In this document: positions 35,890 to 48,700 of the stretch, piece after piece | How the letters are laid out: each line of letters starts with the position of its first letter | Numbering within the stretch: the first letter of the stretch is position 1 | NCBI GenBank assembly: GCA_030762935.1 | Contig: CM060893.1 | Span: forward strand, 8,786,001-8,850,000 | Reading direction: 5' to 3' | Length of the DNA: 64,000 nt | Origin: Hymenopus coronatus | Lineage: Eukaryota; Arthropoda; Insecta; Mantodea; Hymenopodidae | Translations under genes and position numbers: made by a program | Notes under the pieces: generated by a model | What the model saw: the letters and a program-made list of their open reading frames with translations, nothing else | Databases searched by the model: none | Told to the model about the DNA's origin: nothing

Positions 35890-36666
35890 CGGAGTAACCA
35901 AATTTCGATCATCACCAACTCGTTCTTGCCTAAATCGTGTATGCCGCACTAACTACAAGATACGCGAAACATATCCCGTTTCCCGCACACTGTGATTATA
36001 GCTGGTGTGTCCCTCGACAAGGCATTGCCAGTGTCATAAAATTGAAGACAACAGAAAATGTAGGGCATTAACCCAGATCTACCTCCATTGATGGGGGTGG
36101 AGTGGGGAAGAATAAGCTGTAGAAAATTATATGAAGTGCATGATTGAATGTCAACAAAAAACGAACGTGATTGTAATATCATAGCACGACCGGCACATGC
36201 GCACTTGACGGCAGTCCCTCACGTATTCTTTTGTCTTCAGTTTCTCCTCCGGAATAGCATCCCACTTTCATCTAAGTTTAGGAGACAAGTACGTTTTACT
36301 TTCACTGTGCATTCCATTACACACTTATAATAGGTACGGCAACAAAAAAGTACTGGAGGGAAAGAGAAAGAAACGCAAAATTAATGGTAAAACAAAACGT
36401 ACAGCCGGGCACAACATTCGAATTTAGCGGGTATGTGAAAGTCTTCAAGGTCAAATGTTTTCAGCAAATAAACTTGATACTATTATGACATTAGGATTGG
36501 TCACTATAATGAAAATTGATGTAGTAACAAATGCTAAAAACTTTAATAATAAGCTTAATTATATATGTGCATATAATACGTTTTTGGCTGAAGTGATACG
36601 TCATTTGTCAATAGTATCTTGGCGGGGTAAATTGTATGCTATGATTGTATGGTTAAAAGGGGTAGA
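35890..36666. promoter_or_regulatory. Divergent intergenic region between protease and exonuclease
   Basis: 777 bp separates the protease start codon (minus strand) from the exonuclease start codon (plus strand). Both promoters and 5' UTRs must lie here unless upstream non-coding exons exist. I could not pick a convincing TATA box or initiator. Confidence 0.4.
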
Positions 36667-36717
36667 ATGTCTCAAGAAGGGAGAACTCGTAAATTACCGT
36701 CATGGTTGACAAACCAG
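36667..36717 (+). CDS. WRNexo: Exonuclease exon 1 (start codon)
   Basis: ATG at 36667 and 17 codons ([17 protein letters not shown]), donor GTAAAA, phase 0. The RK-P-W pattern resembles the start of human WRN (QRKCPEW), which supports this exon and start. No other upstream ATG in frame was found within the exon. Confidence 0.78.
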
Positions 36718-39700
36718 GTAAAACTGTTATAGTGCAGTCAAAGGCTCAATTATTTTACTGAAAAGTGTTATAAAAAATTATTTTATTGTGTTTAAAATAT
36801 ATGAAGAATCATATTTCATCTTGAAGGGTAAGGCAGGCTTTTGCACTTCCAACTATCAGGAAGTGGTAAAGAGCCGTTATTTATTTTCTATTATTTTGCA
36901 CAGCTTGTATATTTATGTTACTTAATTTCGATTATATAATTTATATTTATTATTATAGTTACACAATAGCTTTGCAAAGTTTTTACTTCTGGAATATACA
37001 TATACTTTAGCAATAGCTCAATATAAAATAGCCACCCTTATGTATAATTTGTCAATGTCTATTAGGAATTAAGGATGCCACTTTTATTTCAGAGTGACTT
37101 GGCAGCTGAGAATGAAAGTTCTGAGAGGCTGCTGCTGAAATTTGTTGGAAAAATAAATTACTGTTCTACAGTTGGGGACTGTGGAATAGCATGTGAAACG
37201 CTCATGTAAGTAGGAGGTTGCTTATTACCATAACTGAGATTTTGGACTATATACCTGTTTTTTAGTGTACCTATGAGTTGAGCATCTGCTTGTATAAAAT
37301 ATGCATGTATGGGGATAAACTCCCATTGATGTCACTCGGAATGGCTATGTATGTAATACACAGTAGTACTTTATTGTAAAAATGTGGAGAATAGACACAA
37401 ATATCACTAATTAACTTCTACATGGCATGTTTTAATACATTTATTGCATACATTTTCACTTGTACACTACAGATCACATTCATCTCACCTGAGGCATCGT
37501 GGGAATATTGCCTCTGCTATCCTTGTATTGCCAACAATGACAGGTCCTAAGTTGCAAAGCATAGCTGAGGAATTGAGAGCCCTAAGTCGTAAAGTGTAGA
37601 CAAGGGATCTTGAAGAGTAAATCCCAATGAACCATAGCATTTAGCAACATTTTCATTAGCAATTTTCTTACTTATGTTGACATGCACTTCTACATGGCAT
37701 TAGTTTGCCCTGCATAAGCAAGGCTGCCAAAAAGGGACGGAGGATAATATGACTTTGTTAGGGCAACATCTTGTGCTTAAAGCATTCTTTATAACTTCCA
37801 GATTACATTGGATATACTCTGTACCAGATTCCGTAAGTGGTTAACAAGTATAACATTGACTCACATCAACAGGAGTGGAACTGGGGTGACCATTGAGACA
37901 TATTTTAAGATACTGGAATGTAAAAGTGGCTATAAAGTCTGAATCTTGGGTTTAATTTGATTCAAAGACTTTCCAACGGTTTAATTGTAATGAATGCACT
38001 GACATTCTGCTAAAAGACTGGTTTATTTTAGTGCTTAAGCAACACTTATTTTGCAGAAAGAGAAACAGAATACTTGCTTCCCGAAGAGCATGAAGCATCA
38101 GTGGCATATTCGCCATCATTGAGCAACTCTCGTAATTTGTTTCTTCAGTAACGGTTGAAATACACACATTTGCAAGAGTTTTGAGTTATTTTCCAAATGT
38201 ATGTTTCAAACAATTGTTTTACATTGCCATTCTTAACAGTACAAGAGTTTTATAAACAAAATTTTGAGGGGTGGCTCCATGTCAGCTGTATAGTGTTTAG
38301 GTCACATTGGTGTAACTTATAGTGTATGTTGCATTCAGTGTTACTTTACTTTAACTACAGAATGAATTTATTGAGTTTTCAGGGGTGGGATGTACCTGCT
38401 ATCTAATTTTGACCATATTATTGTATACCTAGATTATGTTTAAGAAGTGATTGCTTTAAGAGTAATTGATGTTGACCATTTTACCAATTTCTCAGAGTTA
38501 GAACATTTTCCTGTTGGAGCAAACAACAGCTTTGGATGTTCCATTGTTCTGATCTCATTGGCTAATTGTTCTGTCCAATGCTTGAGACAGTATTATGACC
38601 AATAATATTCAAGCATTTGATCATGTGATACACTCATATGCTATTTTGGAATCAGATGTGTGGTATGATGGCATCTGGATTGCTGCTGTTGGCTAAGTTA
38701 TCTTCGTTTGGTTGAGTTTTCGGGTACTTAGTAGAATATATATGTTCTATTGGCAAAGCTGTGCATTTTTAGAGCAGCTGCAACTTTGAATCTGCTAAAT
38801 TATTTAAGCTAAGTTGGCAACATTATTCCCAGCCTAACTCTGATGTAGGGTCCTAAGCCACAAAGTATAGCTCAATGATGGAGGCCCCTAAGCGCAAAGC
38901 GTAGCTGTGGGATTTATTTTGCAAGTAGAGGAGTGAAGCAGTTTGCAGCTAGTTTGAATGATGGAAGAACTAAAATATAGTTTCTAAAAATATTTCTAAC
39001 TGTTTTTGAAAAAGCAATACAAATTAGGGGCTGGGGAGGGGGGGAGGAATCTCTGAATTCCTGTTCTGACTCGGTTACTATATGTTTGAGTGTTTTTTCA
39101 TAAACTCATCTCTGCATTAGAAACTATAAATTCATAATTTAATACCCATTATAATGTTTCTAGACATAATTTAGTAGATTTGTTGTTTTTACTGCTGCGT
39201 AGTTTTTGATGCTCAGTAATTGTATTTTTAAACATTTATTTGATACATTTCACATACTAAAATCAACTATTTAGCTTTTGGAAACTATTTTAAGTAAGGT
39301 TTATAAATCAATGTCTATGTAATGCTGTATTATGGTAGTACTATATGTGCACATTATCTTGGACGCTCAGCTCCTTAGTCTTCATTTGGTAGACTATGCA
39401 GAATTTTGGAAGCAGAAAAGAACAGCACCATTGAGCCTTGAAGTATGCTATACACCCTGATATATAGTGGCTTGAATGCTAAGGTTTCAGTCTGTCTGTA
39501 GAGCCATTTTATTCACATGCACTGTTTCATTTAATATTTCCAGTTCATGGTAAATTAAATAGAATGGACATATCCATAGTACACTGACTTTAAGTCCTCC
39601 AACGGCAATACTTTTGAGAGGATTCTAAATGCCTAGCATAGACTGCTGAGTTTCCTGCTTAGATGATGTATGCGTATTTCCCATGTCAGGTTTGCTTCTA

Positions 39701-42700
39701 CCCATATGTCGAAGAAGTTTGTGGATTCTACTTCGGTAATTTGTACATCATTGAACGAAACTTCCATTGGGTCTTGCTCATAATTATGGAACTGTATATA
39801 CACAGGTTTTTTCAATGTTAAGCTTGAGCTTATTGGTCGATAGCCAGTTTTCTATTTGTTTTAAAACGTTGCTGATTTTACCCTGCAACTTATTTTTGGC
39901 AGTATCACTAATTGTAAAACTTGTATCATCTGCAAATAACAGGGCCGCACGTGGTCGAGTGGTTAGACCATTTGCCTCTCACCTAGACGGTCTGGGTTCG
40001 ATCCCAAGCGACTGCATGTGTGATTTGTGGTGGAAAAAGTGGCGCTGGGGCAGGTTTTCTCCGGTCTCTCCGGTTTCCCCCACCATCTTCATTCATGTTT
40101 CTTCAGTGCCACCGCCTGCGGTGCAATAAGTAGTTAAAGCGGGCATTAAACACTACCAAATCTGCAAATACACACTTTTTGCTTGAGTAATATTGTGAGG
40201 GAGGTAATTTCTGTATATAAGAAAGAGTAGTGGACCTAATACTGAGCCTTGTGGGACTCCATGCTTTATAATAAAGGCATTTGATTTAGCTGAAAGTACT
40301 TCAACAGATTGATATTTGTTGCTTAAATATGAACTAAACCATTCTTCAGCTAATTCCCTCACTGCGCATTTGTTAAGTTTATGAATCAGTATTTTATGGT
40401 TAGCCATGTCAAAAGCTTTGCTAAGGTCTAGAAAGAGCCCAACTGCCGTTTCTTTGAGCTTTGAATATTGATTCTAGGAATGAAAATATTGCTAATGTTT
40501 TACCTTTACAAAATCCAAACTGAAGCTTACTTAAAGAAGTGTTACCATAATACAGTATTGAAGCTAATATATTGGAGCTAATTTAGTCCTTAATCGGTTA
40601 TTTGGTGCAACTTTGGAAATATATAATTTTGTAAATATACACATGTATATTTTATTTCACATTGTATTCCAATGTGTAAATCAGAATTATTAAAAGTGAA
40701 GAACTTAATAATGATGTGGGAATGTGTTTTCCTCCAGAAAAGAAGCTGAATCAGGAGAACTTGTGCTGGGTTTTGACATGGAATGGCCTGTTGGTTATGG
40801 TACAGGTGATGACAGAACTGCCCTTATACAAATATGTGCCAGCGAGAACGTGTGCCATCTTTTTCATGTAAGTGCTACTTTATTTTGTTTTCTTGCCACA
40901 CAAGACTTTGTACAAAAGTGGATCAGCAAGTAATGCACAGTAATTCACTTTCTTTACCATGTACATAGTAGTAAGGAAGGTATTACATTCCACCCAAAAA
41001 GTTGTCCTCTGTGGTTTAGGGGCAACATGGTTCCTAAGATTGCAGGTTCAAACCTGGTGGAGGGTAAACAATTTTTTGGCTGTAAAAGTCCATAGCATGG
41101 CTTCCTTTGGAAGGAAAATAAAGTCAGTGGTTCATGTCATAGATTTATGATACATAAAATAACCTCAACCGTATAAAGAAGCTTCTGATCAAAACTAAGC
41201 AGTCTTTCACGCCCAATGTAGAAAGGGTCGCTGAAAACCATAGAAATTAAACAACTTCATAATTAAAACTCAATATTGTTCTCATTAAAATACAAAATTT
41301 TACCATAAACATATTTTGTGGGGTTAACCATTTCCTAGATATTCCTTGTTTTTGGTTCTTTTTTATTTTCTCTACTTATACTATGTATGGTGAGAGAGAG
41401 AGAGTTAGAGCTGGCTGGCTTTTTAAAGACTAGTTTATTGAAGAACAGGTAGAGAAAGTCATGTGATTGTAGGAATATAATAATAACTCTTTTATTAGCT
41501 TAACCTATAGCAATTTTCTTCAAATCATACTCAAAATTAGCGGGAATATTAATTTTAACATTAACTATCATTCAATGATGTTGACATCTTATTACATAGG
41601 GATAGAGAAGGTATTGTAATGCACCCAAAAATTTGATATCGAGATTTCACCAGAAATGTATGTTTTGGGGTCCCCTGAGTCTGAAAAAAGCATTTTTAAA
41701 AAAAAGGTCTGTGTATTTGTGTATGTCTGTCTGTGTGTGTGTCTGTGCACAGCATAGCCCCAAAACGAAAAGACCATTAAATACCAAACTTGGTATTTAG
41801 GTTTAGTATCTTCCAAGGATGTGACTCAAAGATTTTAAAAAAAAATTCCCCCCACCACAAACTACTCTTTACATGGAAAAAATTTCAAAAATTTTGATTT
41901 TCTTAAAAATGGCTATAACGATTTTGATTAAAATCCTGTATATTAAAGCTATTTATGTCTGAAATAAAATGTATATCTAAAATTTTTTGGGAATAGCTTC
42001 TGAAGACTTCTTTATTCTGAATGAATTTTGCCAAATTTTGCTTAACTGCTAAACCGTAAGAGATAGAAAAAAAACCTCACTGCACAAAAAATGTACATCA
42101 CGACAAAACGCACAATTTATATCCTTTACGTTTTTGTTGTGGAGTAACCGTTTCCAAGATATTCCTTGTTATTGGTTTCAATTGTGAAGTACTTAAGCTT
42201 TTCTCAGACAGGAAATGTCCGTTTTTCTTTTGTCCTACTCCTGGCCAAGCAAAGAAGTGATTTGCAATGACAGTCGCATAAAGATAGCTTTTAAAACATT
42301 TGACAATCACTTTAGCAGGAACTAAGTAATAAGAACATTCTGCTAATATTTATCTCGATTAGCATCGTGTACAAAGAAGAATAATATTTTGTTATGAGGT
42401 TTATAGAGCAGCTAGAGAAAGTCATGTGAGTGTAACACATCAGACTTTTTTTAAAGTATATTATTTCCCCTCTTTCATATCCCCCTTTTTTCTAAAAATC
42501 CACTTTGGTTTCAACGATACTCAAAAGATTTTATGCTGGTGAAATCTTTTGGCTGAATCTTTCACATAAATGCACTACCTGTTCTACAAAGCATAAGCAT
42601 TAAAGAGATTAAAAGTACAGTCAAAAGGAAACTGTTTTTTCCCAATCTTGCTGACATGTCACCTCAGGAGTAGAACATAACTCTCAATATTAATGTTACA

Positions 42701-45700
42701 GGTAAGCCACATGAGGAATTTGCCTGTTGCGTTTGTACTGCTACTTCAACATCCAAATGTAAAACTAGCAGGCCTGAATATTACATGGTATGTTGTATTG
42801 TATTTTATGTTATTTCTTTCTATTAGTTACAATTACTATAGCTTCTCACATTGTTGATAGTTGGTAACATAACATAAAGTGACCTGTCAGCTATACGTAT
42901 GTACAATAAAAGATAACTTATCAGTATGTAGAGTAGTAGTAGAAGTCGTGGTGGTGGTTTTAGCTTTAGTAGTTTTATTCATCCATTAGTCAATACAATG
43001 ACATGGGATATGTCAGTACATAGATATATTACAATGCTAGAAAAATAGAACATTGTCATAATATATAATCTGTATAACAGGTCATAATTAATAACAAGTG
43101 ACAATAACAATGATGGTAATAAATACAGATATCATAGTTATATACAGTATTCTGGTTTACAGCTACAATGTATCTATAAATTCACTCACATTATAGAAGC
43201 CATCCCTTAGTAAAAGTTGTTTTAAAGTTAGCTTAAACTGCTGCATGAAGTTGATGCTTTTCAGGCCTGGTTGGTAATTTATTATATAGGGCGGCAGCTG
43301 AATAAAGTGCAGTTGTGTGCATTATTGTTCTTATGTTTGTTTTCTGTATTTGGTCATTTGTGGTGAAACCGTTCAATTATAAAATACAGACATACTCATA
43401 CATTTAAGTCTTATTTTACAATATTATTTTTCTAAAAGCTAGCTCCAGAAACAGTGCTCATGCAAATTTTTTAAACATTAAAAATTGTGAAAAATTAAAA
43501 TAACTAATTTTTACTTTCTTTACATGTAGGTACTATGTACATAGTTTATAGAGAAGGTATTGTATTACACCCAAAAATTTGATACCAAGGTTTCACCAGA
43601 AATACATGTTTTGGGATGCCGTGAATCCAAAAAAAGCATTTTTAGAAAAGTGTGTGTGTGCGCAAGTGTACAGTATAACTCAAAACCGAAAGGTCCATTA
43701 AATCTCAAATTTGATATTTAAGTTCAGTATCTCCCAAGAATGCGATATGAAGATATTCAAGAAAATCCCCCACCTCAACTACCCTTTACATGGAAAAAAT
43801 TTCAAACATTTTGATTTTTTAAAAAATGGCTCTTAACGATTTTGATTAAAATCTCTTATATTTAAGATACTTACATGGCAAATAAAATGTATATCTTGAA
43901 TTTTCTGGGAATAGCCTCTAAAAATCTCTTTATTCTGGATGACTTTTTTTGAATTTGGAATAACTAGTGTACTGTAAGAGATAGACAAAAACTTACTACA
44001 CAATTAATGTAGAGCTCCTTAAAACACATTTATGTCATACATTGTTTTCCTGGAGTTGACAGTTTTTGAGATATTCCTTGTTATTGGTTTCAGTTTTAAA
44101 ATACTTAAACTTTTCTTAAATGGGAACTTGTCAACTCCTGGTCATGCTAAGAAATGGATTTCAGTCACATAGCAACTGCATTTTAAAACGTTTGACTGTT
44201 GGTTTAGCCTGTGTATTCTCTTCCAGTTAAAGGAACTAAGTAATAAGACAGTTCTCCAAGAAGTGGGTAGAAGAATAAGCTTATTAACAATAATTTGTTA
44301 CAGGGCTGTAGAGAAAGTCATCAGATTTTTTTTTCGTAATAAGTAATGTAGATTCTAAATTTGAAGAAAATATATACTTTTTCCATGGGGTACATTTAAA
44401 CTACCAACTAACTGAAGATGTAAATGGAAAGGCAGGTGCTTATTTCTAAACTTTGTTTTTATAAGCTTACCCAGCATGTACACACTCTTAAATGTATCTC
44501 GTTGATTGGTGGAGGTTGTTCCCACCATAAATATGGCTTATATAGCATATGGAGGGAACAGATGACATAACTTAAATGGAAACCTAAAATAACATGCATG
44601 AATCGTGCAAATTAAGTGTTGGAAACTTGCAATTAGGGAGTATCTAGTAATGTAGCAAATCCTTCTTTATTATGCAACTAATTTGAGTCAAATGTGGACC
44701 CTATAGTTTCACTTACTTAGTTTTTTCCTAGATGTTCATCTTCATTGTCAGCAGGTGTGATTATTTACATAATCTCCCATCAGAAGGGGAGATTATGTAA
44801 AAATGCATCCCGGGAGAAAACTATAGTGTCCACATTTGACTCAAATTAGTTAAGTAATTAATTTAAAGTTCACTGTATAAATTACTTCACATCATACCTT
44901 GTTGATAAAACTCTTCTTTATTGGAATCTGATTTTGCGATGTCAGTTTTATTGTCAGATGAACCTTTGGTAAGGTTGAAGATGACAACGGGTATCAATAA
45001 TATTGCCCATATTTCTGTCCAATTCCCACTTTTGTTTTCTCTTGTTGAAATGAAGCAGTTTTCATAAACTCATCATGTCACTCAATCACCTTATTACATT
45101 TTCTGAGTATGAGTTTTTTCTTTCTTTTCCTCTTGCCATAAACACGATTTAGAAACATGCACTTTTCACTCTCTGTGAGTAACAAAATAAACTGAAGCTT
45201 CAAGACAGCTTGGTCAGTGAAAATGCAGTAGTGACATATGTGCTGCTGTTGTAAACATTCCAGAAATAAGAGAGTGGTGACACTCTCTCATATCTTAGAA
45301 TAATAATATACATATGCATTATTGCTTGAAAAAACATCTGATGTGTTACTCACATGAAATTTTTTAGCTGTTCTACAAATAAACTTCTTCTTTCTACACC
45401 ACGCTAATCAAAATAAACATTAGCAGAATGTTCTTATTACTTAGTTCCTTATAAGTAGAAGGGAACTAACAGAATAAAGCAATAGTCAAGTGTTTTAAAA
45501 GCTGTTGTTGTGTGATTGTCATTGTAATTCACTTCTTTGCTTGACCAGATATTATAAAAGAACAAAACACGGGTGACTTCTTGTCTGAGACAAGTATAAG
45601 TACTTTACAATTGAAACTACTAACAAGGAATGTCTCAAACGGACCTCCACAACAATGTAAAGGACATAAATGATGTATTTTGATCTACAATTTTGTGCAG

Positions 45701-48700
45701 TAAGTTTTTGTCTACGTGTTACAGTTTACCAGTTATGCAAAATTTGGCAAAATTCATCCAGAATGAAGAGCTCTTCAGAGGTTATTTCCATAAAATTCAA
45801 GACATAACATTTTATTTGGGTTGTAATTATCTTTAATACCATATTTATCCGAGCACAAGACAATGTTTTTTTCCAAAGTTTTAATGTTCAGAACTGGGGG
45901 TTGTCTTGCATTCACAATATGTTTTCCGAATACCATAAGGGGAGAAAGTATGTTACAAACTTTGTGAGTACGGCAATAGCAAAGCCTGGTGTAGATAACC
46001 TCCAAGGTTGCGATGTGTGCAGCAGATATACTGTTTTGTATATTTTAATTTTCACATTTCTTTATATTTCTTTCTTTCTCATTATTGTATTGCAGATCTG
46101 ATAATAGACATTATTTGCCTTATTTACTCTTATTTATTTCATCATCTATTGTGTTATTAGTGGAAATTATTGTACCTATCTATTTTATGGTATCTACTTG
46201 TTCTAATTTGCATGTTCCCGTTCTATATTTATATCTTTATTTTACCCAATCGTTACTTTACTTTTATTTATATTTATTTTCATTCCTGCTCATTCTATTA
46301 CTCCTAGTTGTAAATGTTAAACATTACTACTAATTAGTAATATATCGTCAGCATAAACAGGAAATGGTGTGGAAATATGGGAGGGGGTGACGCTAAAACT
46401 AAAATGAATAAACTTCTCATTTTACAAAAGAAAAGCATCAGATTAACATATAAAATGAAATCACAAGAATCATGTAGAACTGCATTTATCAATAATAAGC
46501 TTTTAACCATTTATTCTCTGTATGTTTATTGAACTATATTATACATAACAGATAAGCAACCATTAATAAGAAATAACAAAGTGCACAACCAGTATACAAG
46601 AAATAACTGCAATCTCTTGAGACACACAAATAAAAGTTTCGCTGAAAGGGATGTTGGTGCAAGAGGGGCAATTTTATTCAATAGGTTACCAGTAGCACTA
46701 AAAAATTTAGTCAACGCCCAAAAAACACGATTCAAACATAAGCTGAAAGCATATCTCATTAATAAGTGTCTGTATAATTTAGAAGAATTGTAAATAGCAC
46801 ATTGTAAGCAACTGTATGTATATGTGTATAATATTTATTTATATAGCAAATGACCTGTCCAACGTCAACTGTACAATGTACAAAGGATTTACTGGATCAA
46901 TAAAATAATTATTATTATTATTACTATTATTATTATTTTTTTTTTTTTTATTATTATTAAATTATAATTGCCCACTTTAAATTTAAAAAAAAAATTAAAA
47001 AAAATGTAAAATAACATTACATACAAATATATGTTCTTTCCATGTTTGCAAATAGGACTGATGCTAATGACTGTATTGTAAGTCTGTTGTGAGTGGGCGT
47101 TGGCTCTGACACACACACTGTGCGAGTGGTCACATTTTATACTGTAGACCCTGTGGTATTGTGCTGACATTATTTAATTCATGTGCTAGATCATGGATGT
47201 ATACTCAAAATAGAATTGGCCCCATAGCACCTTATGGCACCCCCAATTTTACAGACTTTTCCATGAAATCGTTACAATTTATTAACCTAGTTTCCTAAAG
47301 TACATCTGTGTTAACTTTCTAAATATGTGTTGTGATTTTGTTTACTAATGCAAACTTATGGTGTGACAGTGATCTGTGGAAACTTAGTCGAGACTTTGAT
47401 GTCATCGTGAAGCCACTGATTGAAACTAGAGTTGTGGAGTTGAGCGATTTTGCTAACAAAGTCCTCAAGAGTGGACAAAACTGGAGTTTGGACAGATTGG
47501 CACTACATACAGTAAGTTAGTTACTTATAAACTTCTTACTCTACGACTTTCAATACCCATTACCAATTTACATGTAGCATGTATGTATTAAAATGTTCAT
47601 TCCTCTGCATATAACATTATGCACCACAAATGAAAATATATAGTGAACTGATAACAGTTGCATTATTAACTATGAAGTTATTTTAATTTTGTTTTAATTG
47701 AAAAATTTAAAGAGTCAATGTTCAAACTTAAAATCTTCACCTTCTTTGTGATAAGAAACAAAAGATATGATACAAATTAGAGCCACTGTATTCATGTGGA
47801 AGATTCAGCCTAAAGATTTCGCCAGCATAAAATGTCTTGAGGATTCTTGAAATCAAAAAGTGCATTTTTAGAAAATAGGGGATATGAAAGAGGGGAAATA
47901 ATATACTTTAAAAATAAGGTGTATCATTGAATAATAGTTAATGTTAAAATTAATTACAACTAATTTTGAATATGATTTGAAGAAAATTGCTATAGGCTAA
48001 GCTAATGAAAGAATTATTACTATATTACCACATTAGTAATACTACATTCACATGTCTTCTCTACCCATTCTTCAATAAATTATTCTTTAAAAAGTCTCTA
48101 TTATGTATGTGGATATAATAGCATTCCTTAATCATAATGCTCTGTTTTAAATACACACCAGAGGCTCATGCCATGCCCCCCAAGGAATTTAAATAACTGA
48201 ATGGGCTGCTACTGCTACTTCAAATATCAAAATAGTCTTTTTAGGATGATGATTCACTAAATGATTCCTTGTTAAACCACAGACTTTTTGGTGAGGGGAA
48301 AAAAACTGTAGTTTTTAATTTTTTCTCTTGGTTGAGGAAAAAACATGGAATTTTGAAGCCATCATAAAGTGACCTGCTTTTTAAAAATCTGACTATTTCT
48401 TTAGCTTGCTCTATTCTACTTATACCGACAACAAAATGTGTAAAGATAGTTTATCTTTATTAGAAGCAGAAATAGGTAGAACAATAAGATTTCATCAAAA
48501 TAGTTTGTAGAAGCATGAGTAGAAAAGCAATACACCAGATATTTCTTCATGGTCATACCACGACTAGAATTTCAAGCTCAGAAGATAGCAACTCTCTTTT
48601 TAAACATTTATCAATTGCATCTATTTTCTGTATAGGACCTTTTATCTAAAACAAAAGCATTTGTGCAAATGTTTGTCTTGGTTAAAATGAAGTAAAGAGA

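Noticed and set aside
48160..48250. Possible duplicated piece of exonuclease exon 4 (CTGCTACTTCAA shared)
   Set aside because: The match is about 14 bases without extension into flanking codons; chance is a sufficient explanation.
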